DNA of 64,000 nucleotides from Companilactobacillus insicii (GTDB lineage Bacteria; Bacillota; Bacilli; Lactobacillales; Lactobacillaceae), in assembly GCF_003946015.1 (NCBI RefSeq), contig NZ_RHNU01000001.1, positions 95,212-159,211 of the forward strand. The letters are read 5' to 3'. A model generated the notes under the pieces. It had not been told where the DNA came from. It saw only the letters and a list, made by a program, of their open reading frames with translations, and ran no database searches. Of the stretch, positions 9,317 through 18,619 are shown piece after piece. Every line of letters begins with the position of its first letter. Positions within the stretch are counted from its first letter, which is position 1. The position numbers were made by a program, and so were the translations under genes.

Positions 9317-9390
9317 TCTTTTATTTTATTTGTTTTCAGATAATTTAAAAATCAAAAAAATAATGTGTGATATAAATGTTATTTAAAAAT

Positions 9391-9433
9391 AAAATATGGA
9401 CAAAAACCAAAACAGGTTTTTGTCCATATTTTT
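9391..9433 (-). terminator. Intrinsic terminator of the molybdenum cofactor operon
   Basis: The 17-bp stem AAATATGGACAAAAACC / GGTTTTTGTCCATATTT (9392-9408 and 9415-9431) is followed on the minus strand by an A/T-rich tract. It lies just after the last small gene of the leftward Mo-cofactor operon and upstream of the marR promoter. Confidence 0.85.
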
Positions 9434-9434
9434 A

Positions 9435-9617
9435 TCACTTATTTTTTGTTTTAACGATATAAAAATCTATAAGTCCAAAGATAACAGTTGTCAGTGTAGC
9501 AATCCCCACGCAGTCTGTTATTTGAATGTTAATAGAACTTTCCTTAAAGCTGTACCAAATAAAGGAACTTAAAAACGTAATAAAAAATACTATTAAATAA
9601 ATAGTTATTTTTTTCAT
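9435..9617 (-). CDS. Small membrane protein of unknown function
   Basis: I do not recognise this 60-residue protein. It has two hydrophobic helices (ITIYLIVFFITFLSSFIWY near the N-terminus and CVGIATLTTVIFGLIDFYIV near the C-terminus) and a lysine-rich tail. I chose the ATG at 9617, four bases after the upstream stop, because it starts just before the first helix; longer in-frame starts at 9638 and 9680 overlap the previous gene. No strong ribosome site is visible, so translation may depend on coupling. It is the last gene of the Mo-cofactor operon. Confidence 0.6.
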   Translation of the reverse strand: MKKITIYLIVFFITFLSSFIWYSFKESSINIQITDCVGIATLTTVIFGLIDFYIVKTKNK

Positions 9618-9621
9618 ACCA

Positions 9622-9870
9622 CTAGTATTCAACTTCATCAGTTTCAAAATTAGGGTCCGCGAATTGCTTATAAAAATCATAATCTTTTTTAATTAGCATA
9701 ATACGACGTTCTAATTTCTCAATTGCTTGATCTTGTTCTAGAGTTCTCATGTCGTTTCTTTGATTTTGCTCTTCATTCTCTAAAAGAGTTCTTTGAATAC
9801 TCAAGTCGTTTAAGCAAATTTTGATCATTTTTTGAAAGTCGCCACGACTCATTTCAGTTTGTGCTTTCAT
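9622..9870 (-). CDS. Small charged helical protein of unknown function
   Basis: An 82-residue, highly charged, probably all-helical protein. The central part (NEEQNQRNDMRTLEQDQ and IEKLERRIMLIKKDYDFY) looks like a coiled coil. There are no cysteines beyond one near the N-terminus and no known catalytic motif. Its ATG overlaps the mobA stop by four bases, so it is translated with the molybdenum cofactor genes. The position suggests a role near cofactor synthesis or nitrate reductase assembly, but that is inference only. I recognise no family. Confidence 0.65.
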   Translation of the reverse strand: MKAQTEMSRGDFQKMIKICLNDLSIQRTLLENEEQNQRNDMRTLEQDQAIEKLERRIMLIKKDYDFYKQFADPNFETDEVEY

Positions 9871-10415
9871 TTTAAATCCTCCGGATAATTGATGTTTTTT
9901 AGTTTTCCATCATAATCACGCCCAAGACAACCAGCGTCTTGTAATAAATTACGCCAACGATAATTATGTTCAGTAATGTGTTGCTTCACTAAACTAATAT
10001 TAATCTTTAATCGGCAGCAGGTGTAGTAGGGAAGACTCTTAATTTTGATATATCCTGATTCTTCAGCTAAAAATTGCACAGCTCTTTGATCAATTATGTA
10101 GTCAGTAGCGATAATCATTAAATCGGCCTTAGTTTGATTGGTTTGCTGGAAATATGCCCATAATGCAGACAAAGGACCACAATCAATCAATGGTTCTTGG
10201 TCATTTATGACGGTAACCTTTGAATCATTGAATAGGTTATTAATTGTTTTGAAGTTTTTATAATTAGCTGAAACATAGCAATTGTTCACAAAAGGTAAGG
10301 TTAAATTAGCGGTGTATTCTACATTTGGAATGGCGCTATCATTGAAATTTTCTAAAGCCTTATCACTCCGAAAACGAGTTGATTTACCACCAGCCAAAAT
10401 TAAACTATCGGTCAT
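9867..10415 (-). CDS. mobA: Molybdenum cofactor guanylyltransferase
   Basis: MobA attaches GMP from GTP to molybdopterin-Mo, giving the bis-MGD cofactor that NarG-type enzymes need. The N-terminus LILAGGKSTRFRSDKAL (residues 5-21) is the nucleotide-binding signature of the family. DCGPLSAL and the metal-binding aspartate in MIIATD follow. At 182 residues it is close to the family's usual length. It overlaps mobB by 11 bases and the next small gene by four bases, all within one leftward operon. The match of this enzyme with the narG gene in the same island supports the assignment. Confidence 0.9.
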   Translation of the reverse strand: MTDSLILAGGKSTRFRSDKALENFNDSAIPNVEYTANLTLPFVNNCYVSANYKNFKTINNLFNDSKVTVINDQEPLIDCGPLSALWAYFQQTNQTKADLMIIATDYIIDQRAVQFLAEESGYIKIKSLPYYTCCRLKINISLVKQHITEHNYRWRNLLQDAGCLGRDYDGKLKNINYPEDLK

Positions 10416-10893
10416 TTTTTATTTCCTTTAAGAATTTGTTTATGAATATTTTTCGCATACTTGAATCTTCAATATCGACAACATTGTCAGAATTATTTTC
10501 CTGAATTGTCACAAAGTATTTGATGTTAGTCACATTTGAGAAATCCTGTGGTGATTCATCTGATTTGAGAAGAACAATTTTTGGAAAGTCCAATTCCTTA
10601 ATTCCCTCGATAAGTATAAAATCAGCTGAGCCTTTTTGTAATTGTTGGATTTTCTCCAATTCAGTAGTTGGTAGATTTCTCTGATAATGAATTGTTTGTT
10701 CGTTATTTAGTAAAAGGACATCATCTGAATACTGAAAGAACTTTCCAGTGTCAGTGGTGGCAGGTATATTTATTGGCAAGTGAGTATGTTTTACGACACT
10801 AAATTTGTATGTGGGAGAATTGACTAAGAAGTCCTTCAGCAAGGTGGTTTTGCCACTTTTTTTGTGTCCAATTATTTGAAAGGTAATAGCCAT
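10405..10893 (-). CDS. mobB: Molybdopterin-guanine dinucleotide biosynthesis adapter
   Basis: A 162-residue P-loop GTPase-like protein. Walker A GHKKSGKTT (residues 9-17) lies at the N-terminus, and VVKHTH and ILIEGIKE segments are typical of MobB. MobB is thought to assist MobA and is not essential in the species studied. The gene overlaps moeA by 22 bases and mobA by 11. The start ATG at 10893 lies just before the P-loop, as expected. Confidence 0.9.
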   Translation of the reverse strand: MAITFQIIGHKKSGKTTLLKDFLVNSPTYKFSVVKHTHLPINIPATTDTGKFFQYSDDVLLLNNEQTIHYQRNLPTTELEKIQQLQKGSADFILIEGIKELDFPKIVLLKSDESPQDFSNVTNIKYFVTIQENNSDNVVDIEDSSMRKIFINKFLKEIKNDR

Positions 10894-12101
10894 GTACGTA
10901 ATTTACTATCCTTTTTAGTTATTGATGTACCACGAGGGATTTCGAACATGCAAGTTGCCTTTTGTAAGTTGTTCAGATTACCGGATGCGTCACCACCAAC
11001 ACGTCCAATTTCTATGTGGTCACCAACAAACTTATATTGTCCACGCAGAATACGATCGTACATATTTGTTTTAGTATATTCGGCATTTAATGTACCTGTG
11101 CATTCGATACAACGGCTTTCTTGATGTTGCATCAATCTAAGGGCGTACTCGACGTATAAATAAAATCCAGTGAAACAGGCACCAGGATTACCTGATAATC
11201 CAAAGAAAAGTGTTCCATCATAAATAAATGATGTCGTAACACTGCCGGGACGCATTTCCAGTTTATTGAACAATAATTTTTCGGAAGATTTAGCCAAATC
11301 AGCGATAATATCAAAATCTCCAACTGAAACTCCACCATCAGTTATAATAACGTCACATTTTCCTAGCAATTCATTTACTGAAGATTTTAATGCCTCAGGA
11401 TCATCTTTGATTTGTGTGTAACTGATTACGTCGGCACCATTCTCTGTACACAGTTCGCGAATCATTGGTCCATTACTGTTAAAAATCTTTCCGTTAACAA
11501 TTTTGTCTCCGGGATTAAGTAATTCTGATCCAGTTGTAATTAGTCCAATTGTTGGTTTTTTATAAACTAATATATTCTGAACGTCAAAGGCGCTTAGTAA
11601 GCTGATTCCACCGGGATTGATTTCGGTATTTTTGGCTAGTAATGTATCGTTCTTTTTAAAGTAATCACCAATTTGAGTTATATTGTCTTTTTTTTGAATT
11701 TCAGTTATTTGAACTGTATTTTCATCGACCATTCTTGTCGTTTCCAGCATAACCACAATATCGGCGCCATCAGGAACATATCCACCTGTCATTATTCTTA
11801 CAGCTTCGCCAGATACTAATGGGCGATCAAAGTCCGCACCGGCTGGGATGTCTCCAACTACTTTTAAATTAGCTGGTAAGTTCTTTAAGTCAGATTGCAA
11901 CATAGCAAAACCATCATACCCCGAACGTCTAAATGTTGGAAAATCATGCGGAGCAACTACATTTTCAGCAATAATTCTATGGTTAGCTTTTGTTGTAGGT
12001 ATTTTTTCTGTGGTAAGTTTTACACTTTTAATATTATCGACAATTACTTGGCGTGCTTCATCGATGGTAATTGCGTTTCTTTTATCAACTGGTCTATACA
12101 T
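10872..12101 (-). CDS. moeA: Molybdopterin molybdenumtransferase
   Basis: MoeA inserts molybdate into adenylylated molybdopterin. The 409-residue protein has the usual domain order: an N-terminal segment with FRRSGYDGFA, the MoCF-binding domain with TTGSELL and ITDGGVSVGDFD, and a C-terminal beta-barrel. GLSGNPGA near residue 305-315 is also characteristic. Its ATG overlaps the last base of the moaB stop, so the two are coupled. The single family member in this operon, with no MogA visible nearby, fits Gram-positive layouts in which MoaB acts as the adenylyltransferase. Confidence 0.93.
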   Translation of the reverse strand: MYRPVDKRNAITIDEARQVIVDNIKSVKLTTEKIPTTKANHRIIAENVVAPHDFPTFRRSGYDGFAMLQSDLKNLPANLKVVGDIPAGADFDRPLVSGEAVRIMTGGYVPDGADIVVMLETTRMVDENTVQITEIQKKDNITQIGDYFKKNDTLLAKNTEINPGGISLLSAFDVQNILVYKKPTIGLITTGSELLNPGDKIVNGKIFNSNGPMIRELCTENGADVISYTQIKDDPEALKSSVNELLGKCDVIITDGGVSVGDFDIIADLAKSSEKLLFNKLEMRPGSVTTSFIYDGTLFFGLSGNPGACFTGFYLYVEYALRLMQHQESRCIECTGTLNAEYTKTNMYDRILRGQYKFVGDHIEIGRVGGDASGNLNNLQKATCMFEIPRGTSITKKDSKLRTWLLPFK

Positions 12102-12568
12102 TATTTAGTTATCTCCTTAATTAAATGATCAATATCTGGCAGAATAATACGCTCAAGCGCTGTTTTACAGGCATTTGTTGAACCGGGTAGTAAGTAACAA
12201 ATTTGATCACTGTCAGTAATACCAGCAGTTGCGCCTGAAACTAGGGCTTTCAATCCAATTTCCTCAATACTGATTTGACGGAAGTATTCACCAAATCCTG
12301 GGATAATTTTGATGAATTTGGGTTCCAGCGTATCAATGGTTACATCTCTTCTAGCAATTCCTGTACCACCATTTACTAAAATAATTTTGCAGGAACTAAC
12401 CAAAAGCTTGTTATATGCATCAACAATTTGTTGTGAATCGTCCTTGACAATATATTTTTGGATAAAGGTATTTCCCGCTTCTGTCATGGCATTTTGGATG
12501 TATTGACCAGATTTGTCGGTTTCTTTTGTTCGAGTATCACTAACAGTGATAATTCCAAAATCAATCAT
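12101..12568 (-). CDS. moaB: Molybdopterin adenylyltransferase (MoaB/MogA family)
   Basis: A 155-residue MoCF-binding protein. It starts GIITVSDTRT, carries the conserved VNGGTGIARRDVT loop (residues 83-95), and ends with the LLPGSTNA segment. The family adenylylates molybdopterin before metal insertion by MoeA, the next gene. The MoaB-like length and absence of a MogA gene suggest it supplies that step here. The gene lies 27 bases after moeB. Confidence 0.9.
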   Translation of the reverse strand: MIDFGIITVSDTRTKETDKSGQYIQNAMTEAGNTFIQKYIVKDDSQQIVDAYNKLLVSSCKIILVNGGTGIARRDVTIDTLEPKFIKIIPGFGEYFRQISIEEIGLKALVSGATAGITDSDQICYLLPGSTNACKTALERIILPDIDHLIKEITK

Positions 12569-12595
12569 TTAATAGTTTCCTCCTCAATAGAACAA

Positions 12596-13303
12596 TTATT
12601 TAATTGGACAATTGCTTTTCTTACTAACTTTAATTTTTCTGAAGTCAAACGTCCAATTGTCGATTACTAATAGTTGTCCAGCATTGTATTTTCCACTAGT
12701 TAAAAATTTCATAGCTAGGGATGCTTGTAAACTACCAGTAATAGCGACAATCATAGGATTAGTACCAATGTTAGCACTTAATCCTAGTTGGGCTACTTTA
12801 TCTTTTGGGTAAAGACATTCGAGGCAAGCTGATTCGGAATCAATGAACATTACTTGACCCTGGTTAGCAGCACACGTACCAAAAATGTGTTTTATACCAA
12901 GTTTTTGACAATCTTGGTTGATTTGGTATTTAACTGGAAAGTTGTCAGTACAGTCGATCACTAAATCGTAGTTGTCATTTAACAAGTTCTCTGAATATTT
13001 TTGATCGATAGTATTGATTTTAACTTCTTTGTTAGCCATTTGCAGATGATGTTTCATTGCATTTAGCTTTTTAGTACCAACGTCATCTTCAGTGTAGAGA
13101 TTTTGGCGATGTAGGTTAGTTAGTTCTACAGCATCATAATCAACTAAAGTAATTTCACCAATTCCAGCTTTAACTAATTCAGATGATACAAAACTTCCAA
13201 GTCCCCCAACGCCGATTACTAGTACTTTTGAACTTTCTAATTTTTGTTGTCCCTTAATTCCTATTTGCTTGATTTTTATTTGCCTATCGTATCTGCTTGT
13301 CAT
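12596..13303 (-). CDS. moeB: Molybdopterin-synthase adenylyltransferase (E1-like)
   Basis: A 235-residue ThiF/MoeB/HesA protein. It would adenylate the C-terminal glycine of MoaD, which is encoded later in the window. The nucleotide loop VIGVGGLGS, the TNLHRQ arginine motif and DCTDNFPVKY are all present. The ATG at 13303 has GAGG eight bases before it; a GTG at 13312 lies inside that site. The first zinc pair (CLEC) is present, but the protein stops at SNCPIK, so the second pair has only one cysteine. It is the first gene of the leftward Mo operon and diverges from narG. Confidence 0.9.
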   Translation of the reverse strand: MTSRYDRQIKIKQIGIKGQQKLESSKVLVIGVGGLGSFVSSELVKAGIGEITLVDYDAVELTNLHRQNLYTEDDVGTKKLNAMKHHLQMANKEVKINTIDQKYSENLLNDNYDLVIDCTDNFPVKYQINQDCQKLGIKHIFGTCAANQGQVMFIDSESACLECLYPKDKVAQLGLSANIGTNPMIVAITGSLQASLAMKFLTSGKYNAGQLLVIDNWTFDFRKIKVSKKSNCPIK

Positions 13304-13327
13304 TTTCTTCACCTCACATGCAAAAGG

Positions 13328-13380
13328 TTAGGGAAAATCCTAATCGAAGTCAATTAGGATAAGTGCTAGATTTGTTATAA
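13328..13380. promoter_or_regulatory. Divergent moeB / narG control region with TTAGG repeats
   Basis: A perfect inverted repeat ATCCTAAT-N8-ATTAGGAT (13337-13344 and 13353-13360) lies between the divergent Mo and nar operons. A third half-site TTAGG is at 13328-13332. A TTATAA box at 13375-13380 may be the narG -10, which would put the repeat over its -35. On the minus strand TTGACT (13353-13348) with TAACCT 17 bases on is a possible moeB promoter. A shared nitrate- or oxygen-responsive regulator is inferred; none is encoded next to it. Confidence 0.55.
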
Positions 13381-13413
13381 GGAATATTAAAGTGAACTAG
13401 GTGGGAGTTGCAT

Positions 13414-16400
13414 ATGCTAAAATCTAGATTTTTTAAAAAAGTTGATAAGTTTAACGGTAATTTCACCCAATTAGAAGAGCATTCTCGTCGTTGGGAGAAG
13501 TTATATAAAGAACGTTGGGCACACGACAAGGTCGTTCGTACGACACATGGTGTTAACTGTACAGGATCTTGTAGTTGGAATGTCTACGTTAAGCAAGGAG
13601 TAGTTACTTGGGAGCATCAATCAACTGACTATCCTTCATGTGGACCTAACATGCCTGAATATGAACCTCGTGGCTGTCCTCGTGGTGCTAGTTTCAGTTG
13701 GTATGAGTATAGTCCACTACGAATTAAGTACCCATACATCCGTGAACGCCTTTGGAAGTTCTGGGAAGAGGCTAGTCAAAAGTACGATAATCCTATTGAT
13801 GCTTGGGAAAGTATTGTTACAGATCCAGAAAAGACTAAGTCATATAAATCAGCTCGTGGACATGGTGGTTTAATTCGTGTCAAATGGGGCGATGCTACTG
13901 AAATGATTGCTGCAATGTTGATCTACACGATTAAGAAATATGGTCCTGATCGTATAGCGGGATTCTCTCCAATTCCAGCGATGTCCATGCTGAGTTACTC
14001 ATCAGGTGCCAGATTTATTTCATTACTTGGTGGAGAAATGTTGAGTTTCTATGATTGGTACGCTGATTTGCCACCAGCATCTCCTCAAGTATGGGGTGAA
14101 CAGACAGATGTTCCCGAATCAGCTGACTGGTATAACAGTCAATACTTGATTATGTGGGGCTCAAATGTTCCGTTAACGAGAACACCTGATGCTCATTTCA
14201 TGGTTGAAGCACGTTATAAGGGGACAAAGGTCGTTTCTGTCAGCCCTGATTATGCAGAAAATGTTAAGTTTGCTGATAACTGGTTAGCACCACATCCCGG
14301 TTCAGATGCTGCTTTAGCACAAGGTATGACACATGTAATTTTGAATGAATTTTACAATAATAAACAAGTACCTTATTTTACGGACTACGTTAAGCAATTT
14401 ACTGATCTTCCATTTGTTATTATGCTTGATCAAAGTGAAACAAATAATGAACACGTTGTATCTGGACGTTTCTTGAGAATTTCTGATATTCAAGATACTG
14501 ATACACCAAATTCAGAATGGAAACCAGTTCTTGTTGATGAACCATCTGATAAGTTGGTTGTTCCAAATGGAACTATTGGTCAAAGATGGGAAAAGGGTAA
14601 GAAGTGGAATCTTGATTTGGATGGAATAAGTCCTAAATTATCATTCTTAGGCGAAGATGAACGTGTCGTTGATATGCCAAGCTTTAATTCTGAAGGAAAT
14701 GGTATTTTCCAAAGAACTCTTCCATGTCGTGAAATCACATTGAAAGATGGGAGCAAGAAACTTGTCACAACCGTATTTGACTTATTGATGGCACAATATG
14801 GTATTCGTCGTAAGAAGATGGATGAGTTGGCTGCCAAAGGATACGATGATGCTGATAGCCTATTTACTCCAGCATGGCAAGAAAAGATCACCGGTGTGAA
14901 GCCAGAACTAGTTGTACAAATTGCACAAGAATTTGCACAAAACGCTGCTGAGACTCATGGTAAATCAATGGTAATTATTGGTGCCGGAGTTAATCACTGG
15001 TTTAACTCAGATATGACGTATCGTGCCGTTATCAATATGCTGATGCTAACAGGATGTATCGGTGTACAAGGTGGCGGTTGGGCTCACTATGTTGGACAAG
15101 AAAAACTTCGTCCGGCAGAAGGTTGGGCTAATATTTCATTTGCAAATGACTGGCAACCAGGTGGCGCCCGTCAGCAACAAGGTACTTCATTCTTCTATTT
15201 TGCCAGTGATCAATGGAAGTACGATGAAATCGATAATGAAGGTATGAAGTCACCAGTTAAAACTATCAAGGATACATTCAAACATCCCGCTGATTATCAA
15301 CAGATGGCCATTAGATTGGGATGGATGCCTTCATATCCACAGTTTAACCGTAATAGTTTGGACTTTACGAAACAATATGGAACTACTGATATCAAAGAAA
15401 TTTCAAATAAAGTTGTTAAAGAGTTAAAAGATGGATCATTACACTTTGCTGCGGAAGCTCCTGATGAAGACATTAACCAGCCAAAAGGTATGTTTATCTG
15501 GCGTTCAAACTTGTTTGCATCGTCAGGTAAAGGTCAAGAGTATTTCATGAAGCATATACTTGGTGCTGAGAATGGACTTCTTGCAAAGCAAAGTGAGAAT
15601 TTCAAGCCAAAGGATATGGAGTGGGATGAGAAGAGTGTTACTGGTAAGTTAGATCTTGCCGTAGACTTTGATTTCAGAATGGTAACAACACCATTGTATT
15701 CAGATATTGTTCTTCCTGCTGCTACATGGTATGAAAAAGAAGACTTATCTAGTACCGATATGCACCCATTCATCCATCCTTTCAACAAAGCTGTTGATCC
15801 ACTTTGGGAATCACAGAGTGACTGGCAAGCATTTAAGCATATTGCCAAAGAATTCCAAGGTATGGCTAAAAAGTACTTAACGGAACCACAATATGATTTA
15901 AAGACTCAACCACTTGGTCATGATTCTATGGGAGAAATTTCTCAACCACTAGGTAAGATCAAAGACTGGAAGAATGGTGAGATTGAACCAATTCCTGGTA
16001 AGACAATGCCAAGTCTTTCACTTGTTAAACGTGATTACACTAAGGTCTATGACAAATATGTAGCCTTAGGACCAAATACACGTAGTGGAAAAGTCGGCGC
16101 CAATGGATATAGTTACAGTGTGTCAGATGAATATGATGAACTGAAGGACTTGATTGGAACTTATGATGATGGTCCTGATGAAGGATTACCTAGATTGGAT
16201 GAAGATAGAAATGTTGCCGAGGCAATTCTTCATCTATCAAGTGCTTCTAACGGACATGTTGCTAAGAAGGCTTGGGAGAGTGCAGAAGAAGTTACTGGTA
16301 AGAAATTATCAGATATATCTGCTGGACTTACTGAAAAGCAGATGACATTCGCTAAGATTACAGCTCAGCCTAGTGAATCAATTCCAACACCTATTTTCTC

Positions 16401-17070
16401 AAGTGCTAAACATAATGGTGACAGATATTCACCATTCTCAGTTAATATTGAACGCAACGTGCCATTTAGAACTTTGACAGGTAGACAACAATTCTATCTC
16501 GACCACGAGATTTTCCAAGAATACGGTGAAGAATTGGCAACTTATAAACCAACACTTCCACCACATGTGTTAGGACCAGCTGATACGAAGGTTGAACCTG
16601 CCGATAAAGAAGTTACGCTTCGTTATCTAACACCGCATGGTAAGTGGAATATTCATACAACATACCAAGATAACTTATACATGCTGACTCTATTCAGAGG
16701 TGGTCCAACGGTTTGGTTAAGTTTGGACGATGCTAAGAAGATAGATGTTAAGGATAATGATTGGGTAGAATTGTATAACAAGAATGGTGTAGTTACAGCT
16801 AGAGCCGTTGTTAGTCAACGTATGCCTGATGGAACAATGTATATGTATCATGCTCAAGATATGGAAATTGAGGAGCCTTTGTCTACTATTACAGGTAACC
16901 GTGGTGGAAGTCACAATGCTCCAACACAAATTCATGTGAAACCAACTCAAATGGTTGGTGGATATGCTCAATTGAGTTACGGATTTAATTATTATGGACC
17001 AATCGGTAATCAAAGAGATCTATACGTAAATGTTAGAAAATTAAAGGAGGTCAAGTGGAATGAAGGTTAA
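13414..17070 (+). CDS. narG: Respiratory nitrate reductase alpha subunit
   Basis: A 1218-residue molybdopterin subunit that reduces nitrate to nitrite on the cytoplasmic face. The FS0 [4Fe-4S] ligands are seen as H45, C49, C53 and C88 (THGVNCTGSCSW, then PRGCPRG). The YDWYADLPPASP segment carries the aspartate that binds Mo in NarG enzymes. The length is close to E. coli NarG (about 1247). GGGAG precedes the ATG at 13414 by six bases; a TTG at 13408 is too close to that site. No twin-arginine signal is needed or seen. The first gene of narGHJI, overlapping narH by 11 bases. Confidence 0.97.
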   Translation: MLKSRFFKKVDKFNGNFTQLEEHSRRWEKLYKERWAHDKVVRTTHGVNCTGSCSWNVYVKQGVVTWEHQSTDYPSCGPNMPEYEPRGCPRGASFSWYEYSPLRIKYPYIRERLWKFWEEASQKYDNPIDAWESIVTDPEKTKSYKSARGHGGLIRVKWGDATEMIAAMLIYTIKKYGPDRIAGFSPIPAMSMLSYSSGARFISLLGGEMLSFYDWYADLPPASPQVWGEQTDVPESADWYNSQYLIMWGSNVPLTRTPDAHFMVEARYKGTKVVSVSPDYAENVKFADNWLAPHPGSDAALAQGMTHVILNEFYNNKQVPYFTDYVKQFTDLPFVIMLDQSETNNEHVVSGRFLRISDIQDTDTPNSEWKPVLVDEPSDKLVVPNGTIGQRWEKGKKWNLDLDGISPKLSFLGEDERVVDMPSFNSEGNGIFQRTLPCREITLKDGSKKLVTTVFDLLMAQYGIRRKKMDELAAKGYDDADSLFTPAWQEKITGVKPELVVQIAQEFAQNAAETHGKSMVIIGAGVNHWFNSDMTYRAVINMLMLTGCIGVQGGGWAHYVGQEKLRPAEGWANISFANDWQPGGARQQQGTSFFYFASDQWKYDEIDNEGMKSPVKTIKDTFKHPADYQQMAIRLGWMPSYPQFNRNSLDFTKQYGTTDIKEISNKVVKELKDGSLHFAAEAPDEDINQPKGMFIWRSNLFASSGKGQEYFMKHILGAENGLLAKQSENFKPKDMEWDEKSVTGKLDLAVDFDFRMVTTPLYSDIVLPAATWYEKEDLSSTDMHPFIHPFNKAVDPLWESQSDWQAFKHIAKEFQGMAKKYLTEPQYDLKTQPLGHDSMGEISQPLGKIKDWKNGEIEPIPGKTMPSLSLVKRDYTKVYDKYVALGPNTRSGKVGANGYSYSVSDEYDELKDLIGTYDDGPDEGLPRLDEDRNVAEAILHLSSASNGHVAKKAWESAEEVTGKKLSDISAGLTEKQMTFAKITAQPSESIPTPIFSSAKHNGDRYSPFSVNIERNVPFRTLTGRQQFYLDHEIFQEYGEELATYKPTLPPHVLGPADTKVEPADKEVTLRYLTPHGKWNIHTTYQDNLYMLTLFRGGPTVWLSLDDAKKIDVKDNDWVELYNKNGVVTARAVVSQRMPDGTMYMYHAQDMEIEEPLSTITGNRGGSHNAPTQIHVKPTQMVGGYAQLSYGFNYYGPIGNQRDLYVNVRKLKEVKWNEG

Positions 17071-18619
17071 AGCACAAATTTCCATGGTACTGAATCTAGA
17101 CAAATGTATTGGTTGTCATACTTGTTCAGTAACATGCAAACAAACGTGGACAAATCGCCCAGGTGCCGAGTACATGTGGTTTAACAACGTGGAAACTAGA
17201 CCTGGTGTCGGATACCCTAAAAAATGGGAAGATGAGAGTCACTATAAGGGTGGCTGGAAGTTAAATCGTAAAGGTAAATTGGAGTTACGTGCAGGTAATA
17301 AATTAAACAAAGTTGCACTAGCTAAGATTTTTTACAACCCAGACATGCCTAATTTAGACGACTATTACGAACCATGGACATACGATTACCAAACATTGTT
17401 TGGTAAGGAAAGAAAACATCAACCAGTTGCACGTGCTAAATCACAAATCACTGGTGAATACATGAAGCTGAACAATGGTCCTAATTGGGATGATGATTTG
17501 GCTGGATCAGACAGAAGTTTTGGTGAAGACCCTAATATGCAAAACATTGAAGCTGATATTAAAGGTAACTTCGAAAAAACATTCATGATGTATCTTCCTA
17601 GATTATGTGAGCATTGTCTAAATGCTGCTTGTGTAGCATCATGTCCTAGTGGAGCAATGTACAAGAGAGACGAAGATGGTATCGTCTTGGTTGATCAAGA
17701 ACGTTGTCGTGGTTGGAGATTCTGTATGACAGGATGTCCTTATAAGAAGGTTTACTTCAACTGGAAGACTAACAAAGCTGAAAAATGTACTTTTTGTTAT
17801 CCAAGAATTGAAGAAGGATTACCAACAGTATGTTCTGAAACTTGTGTTGGTCGTATTCGTTACATCGGTGTTATTTTATATGATGCTGATAGAGTTGCTG
17901 AAGCATGTGAAGAACCAGATGATACTAAGTTGTACGAAAGACAACTGGATTTGTTCTTAGATCCAAATGACCCAGAAGTTATTGCTCAAGCACAAGCTGA
18001 TGGTGTCGATATGGAAACAATTAGATGTGCTCAAAAGTCACCTATCTATAAGATGGCCGTTGAACAAAAAATTGCATTCCCATTGCATCCAGAATATCGT
18101 ACAATGCCAATGGTTTGGTATGTGCCTCCATTGTCACCAATTATGAATTACTTTGAAGGTAAGAATTCAATCAAATACCCTGAAATGATTTTCCCTGCAA
18201 TTAATGAAATGCGCATCCCAGTTGAATATTTAGCTAACCTTTTAACGGGTGGTAATACTGAAGTGATTAAGAATGCTCTTTACAAGCTAGCTATGATGAG
18301 ATTGTATATGCGTGCTAGAACAAGTGGAAAAGATTTTGATCCTGAAAAACTTGACCGTGTTGGTTTGACTGAAAAATCAGCAACATCACTATATCGTCTA
18401 TTAGCCATTGCTAAATATGATGATAGATTTGTTATTCCAAAGGCAAAGAAAGAAAAAGTTGAACATGTTGAAGAAGAACAAGGTGGATTGGGTTATGAAG
18501 CATGTAATGGCTGCTCTCTAGCACCTGTTCACGGAAGTGTATTGCGTAAAGCAAAGGCCGGCGAATCTGGTAAAGATGCATACGCTGAAAGCTTCTATGG
18601 AGGAATTTGGCGTGATTAA
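17060..18619 (+). CDS. narH: Respiratory nitrate reductase beta subunit
   Basis: A 519-residue ferredoxin-like electron transfer subunit with four cysteine groups: CIGCHTCSVTC, CEHCLNAACVASC, CRGWRFCMTGC and CTFC...CSETC. The tryptophan in CRGW replaces a cysteine, which is the known NarH feature that gives a [3Fe-4S] rather than a [4Fe-4S] cluster. It passes electrons from the NarI haems to NarG. AAAGGAGG lies within the end of narG, nine bases before the ATG. It overlaps narJ by eight bases. Confidence 0.97.
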   Translation: MKVKAQISMVLNLDKCIGCHTCSVTCKQTWTNRPGAEYMWFNNVETRPGVGYPKKWEDESHYKGGWKLNRKGKLELRAGNKLNKVALAKIFYNPDMPNLDDYYEPWTYDYQTLFGKERKHQPVARAKSQITGEYMKLNNGPNWDDDLAGSDRSFGEDPNMQNIEADIKGNFEKTFMMYLPRLCEHCLNAACVASCPSGAMYKRDEDGIVLVDQERCRGWRFCMTGCPYKKVYFNWKTNKAEKCTFCYPRIEEGLPTVCSETCVGRIRYIGVILYDADRVAEACEEPDDTKLYERQLDLFLDPNDPEVIAQAQADGVDMETIRCAQKSPIYKMAVEQKIAFPLHPEYRTMPMVWYVPPLSPIMNYFEGKNSIKYPEMIFPAINEMRIPVEYLANLLTGGNTEVIKNALYKLAMMRLYMRARTSGKDFDPEKLDRVGLTEKSATSLYRLLAIAKYDDRFVIPKAKKEKVEHVEEEQGGLGYEACNGCSLAPVHGSVLRKAKAGESGKDAYAESFYGGIWRD

